Translations under genes and position numbers: made by a program
Shown: piece after piece, positions 17,313 through 24,887 of the stretch
How the letters are laid out: each line of letters starts with the position of its first letter
Numbering within the stretch: the first letter of the stretch is position 1
The notes under the pieces: generated by a model
The model's input: the letters and a program-made list of their open reading frames with translations, nothing else
What the model was told of the DNA's origin: nothing
The model's database searches: none
Assembly (NCBI RefSeq): GCF_000016285.1
Contig: NC_011986.1
Coordinates: 14,731-78,730 of the forward strand
Direction of reading: 5' to 3'
Length of the DNA stretch: 64,000 nt
From: Allorhizobium ampelinum S4
GTDB taxonomy: Bacteria > Pseudomonadota > Alphaproteobacteria > Rhizobiales > Rhizobiaceae

Positions 17313-17642
17313 ATGACAAGCAAGACGACGAATAAATTCTCTCCTGAAGTTCGTGCCCGCGCCGTTCGGATGGTGACGGAGCATGAAGCCGAACATCCCT
17401 CCCGCTGGGCGGCGGTATCATCGATAGCGGCCAAGATCGGTTGCTCGGCGCATACCCTCCATGAATGGGTGAAGAAGGCCGAGGTCGACAGCGGCAAGCG
17501 TGCAGGTTTGCCGAGTGACGTGGCGGAGAAGATGAAGGCTCTGGAGCGGGAGAACCGCGAGCTTCGTCAGGCGAATGAGATTTTACGCAAAGCCTCGGCG
17601 TATTTTGCCCAGGCGGAGCTCGACCGCCCACTGAAGCGATGA
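17313..17642 (+). CDS. IS3-family OrfA
   Basis: 109 aa DNA-binding subunit: Tra8/IS3-type helix-turn-helix ([17 protein letters not shown]... [20 protein letters not shown]) followed by a leucine-zipper-like helix ([21 protein letters not shown]). The stop overlaps the orfB start (ATGA), so OrfB can be made by coupling or by frameshifting to an OrfAB fusion. Confidence 0.93.
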   Translation: MTSKTTNKFSPEVRARAVRMVTEHEAEHPSRWAAVSSIAAKIGCSAHTLHEWVKKAEVDSGKRAGLPSDVAEKMKALERENRELRQANEILRKASAYFAQAELDRPLKR

Positions 17643-18544
17643 TTTCCTTCATTGACGAACACCGCTCGGTGCTCGGGGTCGAGCCGATCTGCAGGCTGCT
17701 GCCGATTGCCCCGTCCACCTATTATGAGGTCGTCGCCAAGCGCACGGACGTGGGTCGCCTATCGGCCCGCGAACGGAATGATATTGCCATGAAAGTCGAG
17801 ATACGCCGGGTGTTCAACGAGAACTTCCAGGTCTATGGCGTGCGGAAAGTGTGGCGACAGTTGCAGCGAGAAGGCTTCGATATTGCTCGCTGCACCGTCG
17901 CAAGGCTCATGAGAATGATGGGTCTTCAAGGCATCATTCGTGGCAAGCCCATCAAAACCACCGTATCGGACAAGTCTGCCCCGTGTCCGCTCGACCGCGT
18001 CAACCGCCACTTCAAGGCTCCCGCGCCGAACATGCTCTGGCTTTCCGATTTCACCTATGTCGCGACCTGGCAGGGCTTCGTCTACGTGGCCTTTGTAATC
18101 GATGCCTTCGCCCGCCGTATCGTTGGCTGGCGGGCCAGTCGAACAGCGCACGCGGGATTCGTCCTCGATGCTCTCGACCAGGCACTCCATGATCGGCGGC
18201 CCGTCAAACGTGGCGGGCTGGTTCATCATTCCGACCGCGGCTCGCAATACGTGTCCATTCGCTATTCCGAACGACTGGCCGAGGCGGGCATCGACCCGTC
18301 TGTCGGAAGCGTTGGCGATAGTTACGACAATGCTCTCGCCGAAACGATCAACGGTCTTTACAAGGCCGAGGTCATCCATCGGCGAGGACCATGGCGCAAC
18401 TTCGAAGCTGTGGAGTTCGCCACGCTCGAATGGGTCGACTGGTTCAACCACCGTCGCCTTCTGGAGCCCATCGGGAATATCCCGCCAGCCGAGGCCGAAG
18501 AACGATACTACGCCATACTGGACGCGCCAGCCATGGCCGCATAA
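17639..18544 (+). CDS. IS3-family transposase OrfB
   Basis: 301 aa with the HTH_21 region ([27 protein letters not shown]) and the rve-type DDE core: [18 protein letters not shown], and [18 protein letters not shown] with the catalytic Asp and Glu. Full length. Identical in sequence to the copy encoded at 57497-58402. Confidence 0.94.
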   Translation: MISFIDEHRSVLGVEPICRLLPIAPSTYYEVVAKRTDVGRLSARERNDIAMKVEIRRVFNENFQVYGVRKVWRQLQREGFDIARCTVARLMRMMGLQGIIRGKPIKTTVSDKSAPCPLDRVNRHFKAPAPNMLWLSDFTYVATWQGFVYVAFVIDAFARRIVGWRASRTAHAGFVLDALDQALHDRRPVKRGGLVHHSDRGSQYVSIRYSERLAEAGIDPSVGSVGDSYDNALAETINGLYKAEVIHRRGPWRNFEAVEFATLEWVDWFNHRRLLEPIGNIPPAEAEERYYAILDAPAMAA

Positions 18545-18583
18545 CTTAAACCAAACGGTCTCCGGCAAAGCCGGGGCGGTTCA

Positions 18584-18728
18584 TACAGATATTCAAATGC
18601 ATCCTGTGTTTGAACTGCCCCACGAAGAAATATCAGCGATAAAGGCAATGTGTAGAAAGATGATCCTCGGCATTAAGCAGCGAATGATTGACATCAAACA
18701 AAGCTACTTGATTGATGGACATGATTAG
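18584..18728 (+). pseudogene. 3' fragment of a gene cut by IS3 copy 1
   Basis: The frame directly after the right end of IS3 copy 1 is open and reads HTDIQMHPVFELPHEEISAI and further to HD-stop at 18728, a helical, protein-like sequence of about 47 residues with no start of its own. It is probably the C-terminal tail of a gene whose front was lost when the IS inserted or the flank was deleted. Family not recognised. Confidence 0.5.
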
Positions 18729-18791
18729 AAACTTCATCGTCGGGGTCTCATTTTAACACGTGACCGATCAGGGCAGAGGGGCATTGTCGAA

Positions 18792-19172
18792 ATGAGCGAC
18801 ACGACGCAAAGCCGGAGCCTTCAGATCAGTCCGAACCACACGGTCGCCTTCTGGCGCGGCCTCGAACTGAATCTGAACAATCCGAAACAGGAGGACGCTT
18901 CGGTCATTCAGGCCCAGTCAGCAGAACGGCCACCATTTCATGTCTCGCACTTCCGGGACAATATTACAGTCAATCTGACTGTGACCTCGCTACTGACTTC
19001 GTTCGTCCGGGACTACGACTTCGATGTGACGATCGGCCTGACGGAATTTCATTGTGATAGCCCCGGCAAAGTCCTCGTCGGTGGTGTGGTTTACATTCCA
19101 ACGAGCGGTATCCTTGGTCGCGACTGGAAAGAAGATCTTTTGAAATCGGTATGGATGTCCCCGGTTTCATAG
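18792..19172 (+). CDS. Hypothetical protein overlapping the adenylate cyclase 3' end
   Basis: 126 aa from ATG 18792. Codons have G/C-rich third positions like neighbouring genes, which supports it. Mostly beta-strand-like, with NITVNLTVTSLLTSFVRDYDFDVTIGLTEF, and no export signal. Its last 82 bp overlap tail-to-tail with the cyclase gene on the other strand, so one of the two C-termini may be altered. No family recognised. Confidence 0.5.
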   Translation: MSDTTQSRSLQISPNHTVAFWRGLELNLNNPKQEDASVIQAQSAERPPFHVSHFRDNITVNLTVTSLLTSFVRDYDFDVTIGLTEFHCDSPGKVLVGGVVYIPTSGILGRDWKEDLLKSVWMSPVS

Positions 19173-20455
19173 CCCGCAGGCGATGCAAGATTGGCAGTGC
19201 GACGGATATAGGCAATGTTGACCGACGCCTTCCTGCCAGGGATACTGACGCCATTGGTGTACACCCAATCATTGGGCCCAAACATACCCGGGACTTCTTC
19301 GATTATGCGGTCCGAGACTACGAGTGGCGATTTCAAAAGGCTGGCCAGAGACTCCAGGCGTTGGGCGACATTGACGGCGTCACCGATCACGGTGAACTCG
19401 TCATGGAAACCGCTTTCAAGTACGCCGCCGAGAACCGTACCGTAGTGCAAGCCGATACCCGCATACAAACGGGGGCCGCCCTTCTCGATTTTCTTACCGC
19501 CCCATTCTTCGAGCGCCTCGGTCAAAGTCAACGCGCAGGCCAATGCCCGCCGCGCGTCGTCCGCCTTTGGCTTCGGCTGCCCAAACACAGCCATCACCCC
19601 ATCGCCGATGAACTTGTCCACAGTCCCGCCATAGGCGAACACAGCGCCGGCGACGATGTGTCGATACTCACCGAGGACGCAGGCGAGCTCGCGTGAGGAA
19701 GCGGTTTCCGCATAGGACGTGAAGTCCCGGATATCGACAAACATGATCGCCGCGTCCCGCCGCTCGAGGTCAAGGCTGGCACTTGCAGTCTGAAGATCGG
19801 CGACGACCGTCGGCGAGAAGAAGCGTGACAGGTTCATGCGCTTTTCCTCGATTCTCAAGGCCTGCCTGACAGTGCGGTCGTGATCGCGCGCCAGCAGATA
19901 TACCGCCATCGCGGTAAACGCGAAACTCACCGTAAGGCCGAGGTCCTGGTTGAAGAAGTTGGCCAATAGTGTTCCGGGCGAGCTGTCGTGATGACGGAAC
20001 GCCATGATGGCAAGCATAAGGACCCATGCCGACACCACGATCGTCGAAAACACGACGATCAACCAGCGATCGAGCTTCAGGCCCACGTGGTTCAAAAGAA
20101 TGAATGACACGACCAGGCTCGATGTCGTGAGGTTATGATCTTGGGTAATTGGGTTTGCCAGAATGTGTTCATAGAGAATGACCACGACCAAGGCGGCGTC
20201 GAGCATCACGAACAGCTGGCCGAGGTGTTTTTGTCTGGGGAAATAGACAGCTGCCGCGACGGATGCAACGCTGACGATCAGATACACCGAATTGACGATG
20301 ACATGGGTGGTAAAGCTCGCGAGGCCGTCACCGAACACGAGGTTGGCGAATAGGATCGAAAGCACCACGAACCGCAGCGAAGCTGACCTTATTTCCCGCG
20401 TGGCTGCACTGTTGCCCAACGGCGATGATTTTTTATCCATGATCCAAGCCAGCAT
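19091..20455 (-). CDS. Membrane-anchored class III adenylate/guanylate cyclase
   Basis: 454 aa. About six N-terminal hydrophobic segments (to residue ~200) form a MASE-like sensor, followed by a linker helix and a C-terminal class III cyclase domain: AAIMFVDIRDFTSYAE with the first metal Asp, GGTVDKFIGDGVMAVFG with the second, and VIGDAVNVAQRLESLA. It should make cAMP (or cGMP) in response to a membrane signal. The last ~35 residues beyond RKASVNIAYIRR are atypical and overlap the opposite-strand gene. Substrate specificity cannot be read with confidence. Confidence 0.88.
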   Translation of the reverse strand: MLAWIMDKKSSPLGNSAATREIRSASLRFVVLSILFANLVFGDGLASFTTHVIVNSVYLIVSVASVAAAVYFPRQKHLGQLFVMLDAALVVVILYEHILANPITQDHNLTTSSLVVSFILLNHVGLKLDRWLIVVFSTIVVSAWVLMLAIMAFRHHDSSPGTLLANFFNQDLGLTVSFAFTAMAVYLLARDHDRTVRQALRIEEKRMNLSRFFSPTVVADLQTASASLDLERRDAAIMFVDIRDFTSYAETASSRELACVLGEYRHIVAGAVFAYGGTVDKFIGDGVMAVFGQPKPKADDARRALACALTLTEALEEWGGKKIEKGGPRLYAGIGLHYGTVLGGVLESGFHDEFTVIGDAVNVAQRLESLASLLKSPLVVSDRIIEEVPGMFGPNDWVYTNGVSIPGRKASVNIAYIRRTANLASPAGYETGDIHTDFKRSSFQSRPRIPLVGM

Positions 20456-20490
20456 GATCGAGAATTTTCGATCCGGAGAATGAGGTCGGA

Positions 20491-20519
20491 CGGGCCGAGC
20501 GTTTGGAAGGCTCGGCCCG
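20491..20519. terminator. Perfect hairpin between cyclase and CusF genes
   Basis: CGGGCCGAGC and GCTCGGCCCG form a perfect 10-bp stem with a 9-nt loop, 6 bp beyond the CusF stop. No T-tract follows on the minus strand, so termination may be weak or Rho-assisted. The same hairpin recurs at 24034-24062 as part of the duplicated module. Confidence 0.6.
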
Positions 20520-20525
20520 ATCGCT

Positions 20526-20810
20526 TTACTTGATTTCCGTGACCGTTAGCTTGCCCTCGACGCGCTCGGCGACGAACTCGATGCTTGCGCCTTCCTTGAG
20601 CTTCTCAAGCATTGCATCGTCCTTGACGCGGAACACCATGGTCATCGCCGGCATTTCCAGGTCCTTCAGTTCCTCATGGATGAGGGTGACCTTCTTCGCC
20701 TTGGCATCGACCTTCTTGACCGTGCCCTTAGTGAATTCGGCAGCGAAGACCCCGGAAGCCATCGTGAGCGCGAGCACCGCCGCAGAAGTGAGTTTGATGA
20801 ATGAGGTCAT
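20526..20810 (-). CDS. CusF-like periplasmic copper-binding protein, copy A
   Basis: 94 aa from ATG 20810 (a longer frame lacks a signal peptide). Signal peptide ends FAAE. CusF OB-fold core GTVKKVDAKAKKVTLIHEELKDL then MPAMTMVF. His45, Met56 and Met58 align with the CusF Cu(I) ligands. The capping Trp of E. coli CusF (W-PAMTM) is Met53 here. It likely hands Cu(I) to the Cus pump or shuttles it in the periplasm. 22 bp after the cupredoxin gene, probably the same operon. Confidence 0.88.
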   Translation of the reverse strand: MTSFIKLTSAAVLALTMASGVFAAEFTKGTVKKVDAKAKKVTLIHEELKDLEMPAMTMVFRVKDDAMLEKLKEGASIEFVAERVEGKLTVTEIK

Positions 20811-20832
20811 GTCGATTTCTCCTTGTATCGGG

Positions 20833-21312
20833 TTACTTCTTGGCAACGGTGACGTCGCCGTGCATTCCGGCGTCGTAGTGGCCGGGAACGAGGCAAGCGA
20901 TCTTGAAGGTGCCATCGTTGGTGAACTTCCAGATGATCTCGCCGGACTTTCCGGCAGCCAGGCGGATGGCATTCGGATCGTCATGTTCCATATCCGGGGA
21001 CTTCTCCATCACGGCCTTGTGCTCCATAACCTTCTCTTCCTGATCGAGAACGAACTCGTGATCCAACTCGCCAGCATTCTTAATCGCGAACACAACCGTC
21101 TGGCCCTTGCGAACCTTGAAAGTATTTGGCGTGAAAATCATCTTGCCGTCGGCTGTCTCTTTCATGGAGACACGGATGGTCTGGGTGGCCTCTGCCTTCT
21201 TGCCGGGTTCACCGACAGCCATAGCCGCGTTGTGCCCACCTTCGTGGGTGCCGGAGGCGAGGGCGGAAGTGGCGAGGAATGCAGTAAAAACTACTGTAAG
21301 TAACGTTTTCAT
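20833..21312 (-). CDS. Periplasmic cupredoxin, copy A
   Basis: 159 aa from ATG 21312. Signal peptide ends ALASG. A His-rich start (GTHEGGH) precedes a plastocyanin-like domain with the type 1 copper ligands His (LDHEF) and the Cys-His-Met loop KIACLVPGHYDAGMHG. Often found with copper-resistance genes in Rhizobiales. May carry electrons or bind Cu. The longer open frame upstream overlaps the next intergenic region and lacks coding character. Confidence 0.88.
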   Translation of the reverse strand: MKTLLTVVFTAFLATSALASGTHEGGHNAAMAVGEPGKKAEATQTIRVSMKETADGKMIFTPNTFKVRKGQTVVFAIKNAGELDHEFVLDQEEKVMEHKAVMEKSPDMEHDDPNAIRLAAGKSGEIIWKFTNDGTFKIACLVPGHYDAGMHGDVTVAKK

Positions 21313-21451
21313 TGATTTATCCTGATGGGGGGTCGGAGAGTGCGAAGCCGATATTGATCCGCATGTCTTTTCACGAATAAGGGTTACTTGCGTTTGTTTA
21401 TTCACAAGTTCTGAACGGACTGGATAAATCAACTTCGAAGAACCGAGTGTA

Positions 21452-21721
21452 TCACCTGCGGTTGTTCTTGACGGACTCCGCCCTCGGATCAATGATTGTG
21501 ACCGTACCATAACGGGTGTTCGTACGTTCTACCTTACCGCTAGCCAGAACGCGGACGCTGACATCAGGATTGGATACAGACGATGCTGTATCGCCGGGTG
21601 TTCCATGTCCCTGAATGATACTGGCTATTGGTGAAGCCGTCTTATCAAGTTTGGTGTAAGCGAAAGCTGTCGGGGTAATAGCCATCACAGCCACTACAGA
21701 TATGACGATTTGTTTGATCAT
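21452..21721 (-). CDS. Small exported protein, unknown
   Basis: 89 aa with a signal peptide (MIKQIVISVVAVMAITPTAFA) and a short mature chain of Ser/Thr/Val-rich sequence ending KNNRR. Divergent from the response regulator with a palindrome between them, and in the same lower-GC segment. Probably a member of the two-component regulon. Family not recognised. Confidence 0.65.
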   Translation of the reverse strand: MIKQIVISVVAVMAITPTAFAYTKLDKTASPIASIIQGHGTPGDTASSVSNPDVSVRVLASGKVERTNTRYGTVTIIDPRAESVKNNRR

Positions 21722-21802
21722 GACTAAAATCCTTATTTAGCACTGCGAACTGCAGCAACAAAAGGATAGAAGGTCTGTTTTTCAGTCACCTGTCTCGTGA
21801 TA

Positions 21803-21814
21803 TACAAATTTGTA
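21803..21814. promoter_or_regulatory. Palindrome in the divergent regulator promoter region
   Basis: TACAAATTTGTA is a perfect 12-bp palindrome roughly midway between the small exported gene and the response regulator. Its shape (inverted TACAA/TTGTA) is like OmpR/CusR-type sites, so autoregulation is possible. No second copy was found in front of the cupredoxin genes. Confidence 0.35.
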
Positions 21815-21913
21815 ATCCGTTCGCCAATAATCTGCCGTAAGAAAGCCCCAATCACATCGCGTTGACTGCAGGGTGTAAGGCACTGTGCCAAAAGAAAAAG
21901 ATTGACGGGTGGC

Positions 21914-22591
21914 ATGAAGATACTGGTCATCGAAGACGACCAAACGACGAGAAAATACCTTGTGAAGGGCTTAAGTTCCGCTGGGCATTCGATAGACTGC
22001 ATTGGGGATGGTCGTGAGGGGCTCTCAGCAGGCTTGGACACGCGCTATGATATTCTAATTGTTGATCGGATGATTCCCGGCCTCGACGGCTTAAACCTTG
22101 TCAAAAGTTTGCGTGCAGCATCAGTGCGTACCCCTGTCTTGTTTCTGACGGCAATGAGTGGCGTGGATGATAGGGTGGAGGGTCTTGAAGCCGGGGGTGA
22201 CGATTACCTCGTTAAGCCGTTCGCGTTTTCGGAATTAGTCGCTCGTATAAACGCCCTCGTTCGGCGCCCCCCGATTGCCGCTGAGAAGACCAAGCTGCGG
22301 GTCGGCGACCTTGAAATGGATCTCGTCGCTAGGACTACTTCACGTGCCGGACAACTCATTGAACTATTGCCGCGAGAGTTTTCACTGCTTGAATTACTGA
22401 TGAGGAACGAGGGACGAGTACTCACAAAAACGATGTTTCTTGAAAAAATATGGAACTTTAATTTTGATCCTCAAAGCTCAGTCGTCGAGACGCACATCAG
22501 CCGGCTCCGGGCAAAAATAGATAAGCCTTTCAGCACATCACTTTTGCATACCGTCAAAAACACTGGATACACGTTGCATGCTCGCGGGTAG
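21914..22591 (+). CDS. OmpR/PhoB-family response regulator, CopR/CusR-like
   Basis: 225 aa from ATG 21914 (GGGTGG upstream; TTG 21902 is less likely). Receiver domain with the acidic pair in VIEDDQ, phospho-acceptor Asp in ILIVDRMIPG, Thr in FLTAMSG and Lys in DDYLVKPF. C-terminal winged helix (LLPREFSLLELLMRNEGRVLTK ... VVETHISRLRAKID). The pairing with the sensor kinase and its place inside the copper genes suggest metal-responsive control. Third positions are richer in A/T than in neighbouring genes, a sign of separate origin. Confidence 0.9.
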   Translation: MKILVIEDDQTTRKYLVKGLSSAGHSIDCIGDGREGLSAGLDTRYDILIVDRMIPGLDGLNLVKSLRAASVRTPVLFLTAMSGVDDRVEGLEAGGDDYLVKPFAFSELVARINALVRRPPIAAEKTKLRVGDLEMDLVARTTSRAGQLIELLPREFSLLELLMRNEGRVLTKTMFLEKIWNFNFDPQSSVVETHISRLRAKIDKPFSTSLLHTVKNTGYTLHARG

Positions 22592-23951
22592 TTTTCTCAA
22601 GAGTACCGCCGTCAGGCTCGCTATTATCTACATTTCACTTTTTGTTTCTGCGTACCTGATTGCGAACATTGTAGCTTATCAAATGGTTGTTAAATTTTTG
22701 GACGACCGACTGAATTCTAACGTCATGGAACGGTATCGCGAGATCGCGTCAGCCTACGAGGCGCGCGGTCTAAATGGGGCCGTTCAGATGATTGAAAGTC
22801 ATGGTCCCGCTGTTAGGGGTGAAGAGACCGTGTATACGTTGCGAGGTGCGACAGACGACCTGGTTGCCGGAAACGCCAAATTTTCGGATGTGCCAATTGG
22901 CCTTTCGACTTTTCGATCTAACAGCCAATACGAAAGTGCACCACACTACAAATTATTCCGGGGACCGCTGGGAGAGTATGACCTGGTTGTCGGAATTAGC
23001 TACGGCGACACGGACCAACTGGCTCGAATCGTCCTGATAAGTTTTGGATGGGCGACGGCAATAATCTTGGGCGTTGGAATGACCGGAGCTTCGATTTTTG
23101 CTCATCGAACTCGTAGGCGCATTTTCGTTCTTTCTACCATTGCGCATGAAATCGGGCATGGCGATCTCTTCAAGCGCCTTCCGATTTCCTCTCGTATGGA
23201 TGAAATTGATGTCCTTTCCACCGAAGTCAACGTCGCATTGACACGGCTTGAGTCAAGCGTGATCACGTTGAAGCAGGTTACGACTGACGTTGCACATGAC
23301 TTAAAAACGCCAATTGCGCGTACGTTTCTGATTCTTGAGGACTCACTGCAATCCGATGTTCCTGGTGATATGAAGAGCGGTATTGAGATCGCTCTCGTGG
23401 AACTGAAGTCTACGTCTGAAACATTTGACGCTGTTCTTCGGATTGCGCAGATTGAGTCGCGCAGTCGAACTACCAATTTCAGGGTTTTCAATCTGAAATC
23501 ATTGGTTCACGATATTTATGAGGTTTACGAAGCTATAGCCGTGGATGCGGGTTACGACCTCACGCTTGCCGACAGCATTTCCGACTCTTGGATCGAAGGC
23601 GATCCAGATTTGGTTAGACAGTTGTTGGCCAATTTGCTTGCTAACGCCATGCGCCACACCCAAGCTGGCTCTAATATCGTTTTATCACTTTCCTACAACG
23701 ACGATACCATTTATCTGAGCGTTTCCGACAACGGTCCAGGAATTCCTCGTGACGAACGTGAGAGAGTTTTTGATCGCTTTTATAGGCTTGAGAAGAGTAG
23801 GACGACGGCCGGGTCCGGATTGGGTCTCACGTTGGTCAAAGCTATTGTGGGTCTTCACGGGGCGACTATTGAGCTGCTTGACAACGATCCCGGCCTGTCT
23901 GTTGTTGTGGGTTTCCCCCAGGTGAAGAGGGAAGATCAGCAGGCGCATTAA
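22578..23951 (+). CDS. Sensor histidine kinase, partner of the CopR-like regulator
   Basis: 457 aa starting 14 bp inside the regulator's 3' end, so coupled. One membrane helix (about 12-35), a periplasmic domain to about 150, a second helix (IVLISFGWATAIILGVGMTG), a HAMP-like linker, the H-box VAHDLKTP with the phosphorylated His, the N-box (LLANLLANAMRHT), and G-boxes SDNGPGIP and GSGLGLTLVKAI. Presumably senses periplasmic copper or envelope stress; the ligand is inferred only from context. Lower GC than the flanking copper genes. Confidence 0.9.
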   Translation: MLAGSFLKSTAVRLAIIYISLFVSAYLIANIVAYQMVVKFLDDRLNSNVMERYREIASAYEARGLNGAVQMIESHGPAVRGEETVYTLRGATDDLVAGNAKFSDVPIGLSTFRSNSQYESAPHYKLFRGPLGEYDLVVGISYGDTDQLARIVLISFGWATAIILGVGMTGASIFAHRTRRRIFVLSTIAHEIGHGDLFKRLPISSRMDEIDVLSTEVNVALTRLESSVITLKQVTTDVAHDLKTPIARTFLILEDSLQSDVPGDMKSGIEIALVELKSTSETFDAVLRIAQIESRSRTTNFRVFNLKSLVHDIYEVYEAIAVDAGYDLTLADSISDSWIEGDPDLVRQLLANLLANAMRHTQAGSNIVLSLSYNDDTIYLSVSDNGPGIPRDERERVFDRFYRLEKSRTTAGSGLGLTLVKAIVGLHGATIELLDNDPGLSVVVGFPQVKREDQQAH

Positions 23952-24033
23952 AATCCACCAGCTTTTTGCACGGGACGCTAGTAGACGTCAGCAGGTGCAT
24001 CAACCGAATTGACGATCACCAGGCGAATCTGAA

Positions 24034-24062
24034 CGGGCCGAGCGTTTGGAAGGCTCGGCCCG
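24034..24062. terminator. Hairpin after CusF copy B
   Basis: Same perfect CGGGCCGAGC/GCTCGGCCCG stem as at 20491-20519. Lies between convergent genes (sensor kinase on plus, CusF on minus), so it may serve both strands. No clear T-tract. Confidence 0.6.
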
Positions 24063-24068
24063 ATCGCG

Positions 24069-24353
24069 TTATTTGATTTCTGTGACCGTTAGCTTGCCCT
24101 CGACGCGCTCGGCGACGAACTCGATGCTTGCGCCCTCCTTGAGCTTCCCGAGCATTGCGTCGTCCTTGACGCGGAACACCATGGTCATGGCCGGCATTTC
24201 CAGGTCCTTCAGTTCCTCGTGGATGAGAGTGACCTTTTTCGCCTTGGCATCGACCTTCTTGACCGTGCCCTTGGTGAATTCGGCAGCGAAAACCGTGGAA
24301 GCCATTGTGAGCGCAAGTACCGTCGCAGAGGCGAGCTTGATGAATGAAGTCAT
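24069..24353 (-). CDS. CusF-like periplasmic copper-binding protein, copy B
   Basis: 94 aa, nearly identical to the protein at 20526-20810 after the signal peptide. Differences include Ala/Thr changes in the signal and Gly for Glu in AMLGKLKEG. It keeps His45, Met53, Met56 and Met58, again with Met in place of the CusF Trp. Last gene of the minus-strand operon that starts with a lipoprotein, TolC-type channel and multicopper oxidase. Confidence 0.88.
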   Translation of the reverse strand: MTSFIKLASATVLALTMASTVFAAEFTKGTVKKVDAKAKKVTLIHEELKDLEMPAMTMVFRVKDDAMLGKLKEGASIEFVAERVEGKLTVTEIK

Positions 24354-24375
24354 GTCTGTATCTCCTTGTAGTGGG

Positions 24376-24855
24376 TTACTTCTTGGCAACGGTAACGTCG
24401 CCGTGCATCCCGGCGTCGTAGTGGCCAGGAACGAGACAGGCGATCTTGAAGGTGCCGTCGTTGGTGAACTTCCAGATGATCTCGCCGGACTTTCCGGCAG
24501 CCAGGCGGATGGCATTAGGATCGTCATGTTCCATATCCGGGAACTTCTCCATCACGGCCTTGTGCTCCATGACTTTTTCTTCCTGGTCGAGGACAAACTC
24601 GTGATCCAGTTCACCAGCATTCTTAATCGCGAATACGACCGTCTGGCCCTTGCGGACCTTGAAAGTGTTTGGCGTGAAAATCATCTTGCCGTCGTCCGTC
24701 TCCTTCATGGAGACACGGATGGTCTGGGTGGCCTCTGCCTTCTTGCCGGGTTCACCGACGGCCATAGCCCCGTTGTGCCCACCTTCGTGGGTGCCGGAGG
24801 CGAGGGCGGAAGTGGCGAGCGCTCCCAGAAACAGTGTGATCATTACAGTTTTCAT
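24376..24855 (-). CDS. Periplasmic cupredoxin, copy B
   Basis: 159 aa from ATG 24855. Differs from copy A mostly in the signal peptide (MKTVMITLFLGALATSALA). Type 1 copper ligands are kept (LDHEF; ACLVPGHYDAGMHG). It sits 32 bp after the multicopper oxidase stop, a possible electron or copper partner of that enzyme. Confidence 0.88.
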   Translation of the reverse strand: MKTVMITLFLGALATSALASGTHEGGHNGAMAVGEPGKKAEATQTIRVSMKETDDGKMIFTPNTFKVRKGQTVVFAIKNAGELDHEFVLDQEEKVMEHKAVMEKFPDMEHDDPNAIRLAAGKSGEIIWKFTNDGTFKIACLVPGHYDAGMHGDVTVAKK

Positions 24856-24887
24856 ACTCTTGTCCTTTGGTTGGTTGGGAGACAGGA

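Larger units (their letters stand above)
17263..18583 (+). mobile_element. IS3-family insertion sequence, copy 1
   Basis: 1321 bp bounded by 26-bp inverted repeats beginning TGAACCGCCCCGGCTTTGCC. Encodes overlapping orfA and orfB. Its protein products are identical to those of the copy at 57458-58778, which lies in the opposite orientation. Unlike that copy, its flanks (CAG on the left, TAC on the right) do not form a target duplication, so one side was rearranged after insertion. It directly abuts a gene fragment on the right. Confidence 0.92.
20491..21287. repeat. Direct repeat, copy A (CusF-cupredoxin module)
   Basis: About 795 bp that recurs at 24034-24830 at a constant offset of 3543 bp without indels across both genes and the terminator hairpin. 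The copies differ by scattered substitutions, mainly in the signal peptides. Similarity ends just inside the cupredoxin signal peptide. Confidence 0.85.
24034..24830. repeat. Direct repeat, copy B (CusF-cupredoxin module)
   Basis: Second copy of the module at 20491-21287, same orientation and same gene spacing. The two copies bracket the small exported gene and the two-component system. This copy is followed upstream by the multicopper oxidase operon and is probably the original location. Confidence 0.85.

Noticed and set aside
21733..22041. Minus-strand open frame of 102 codons over the start of the response regulator gene
   Set aside because: It lies antisense to the well-supported receiver domain and its product has no recognisable pattern; a shadow frame.
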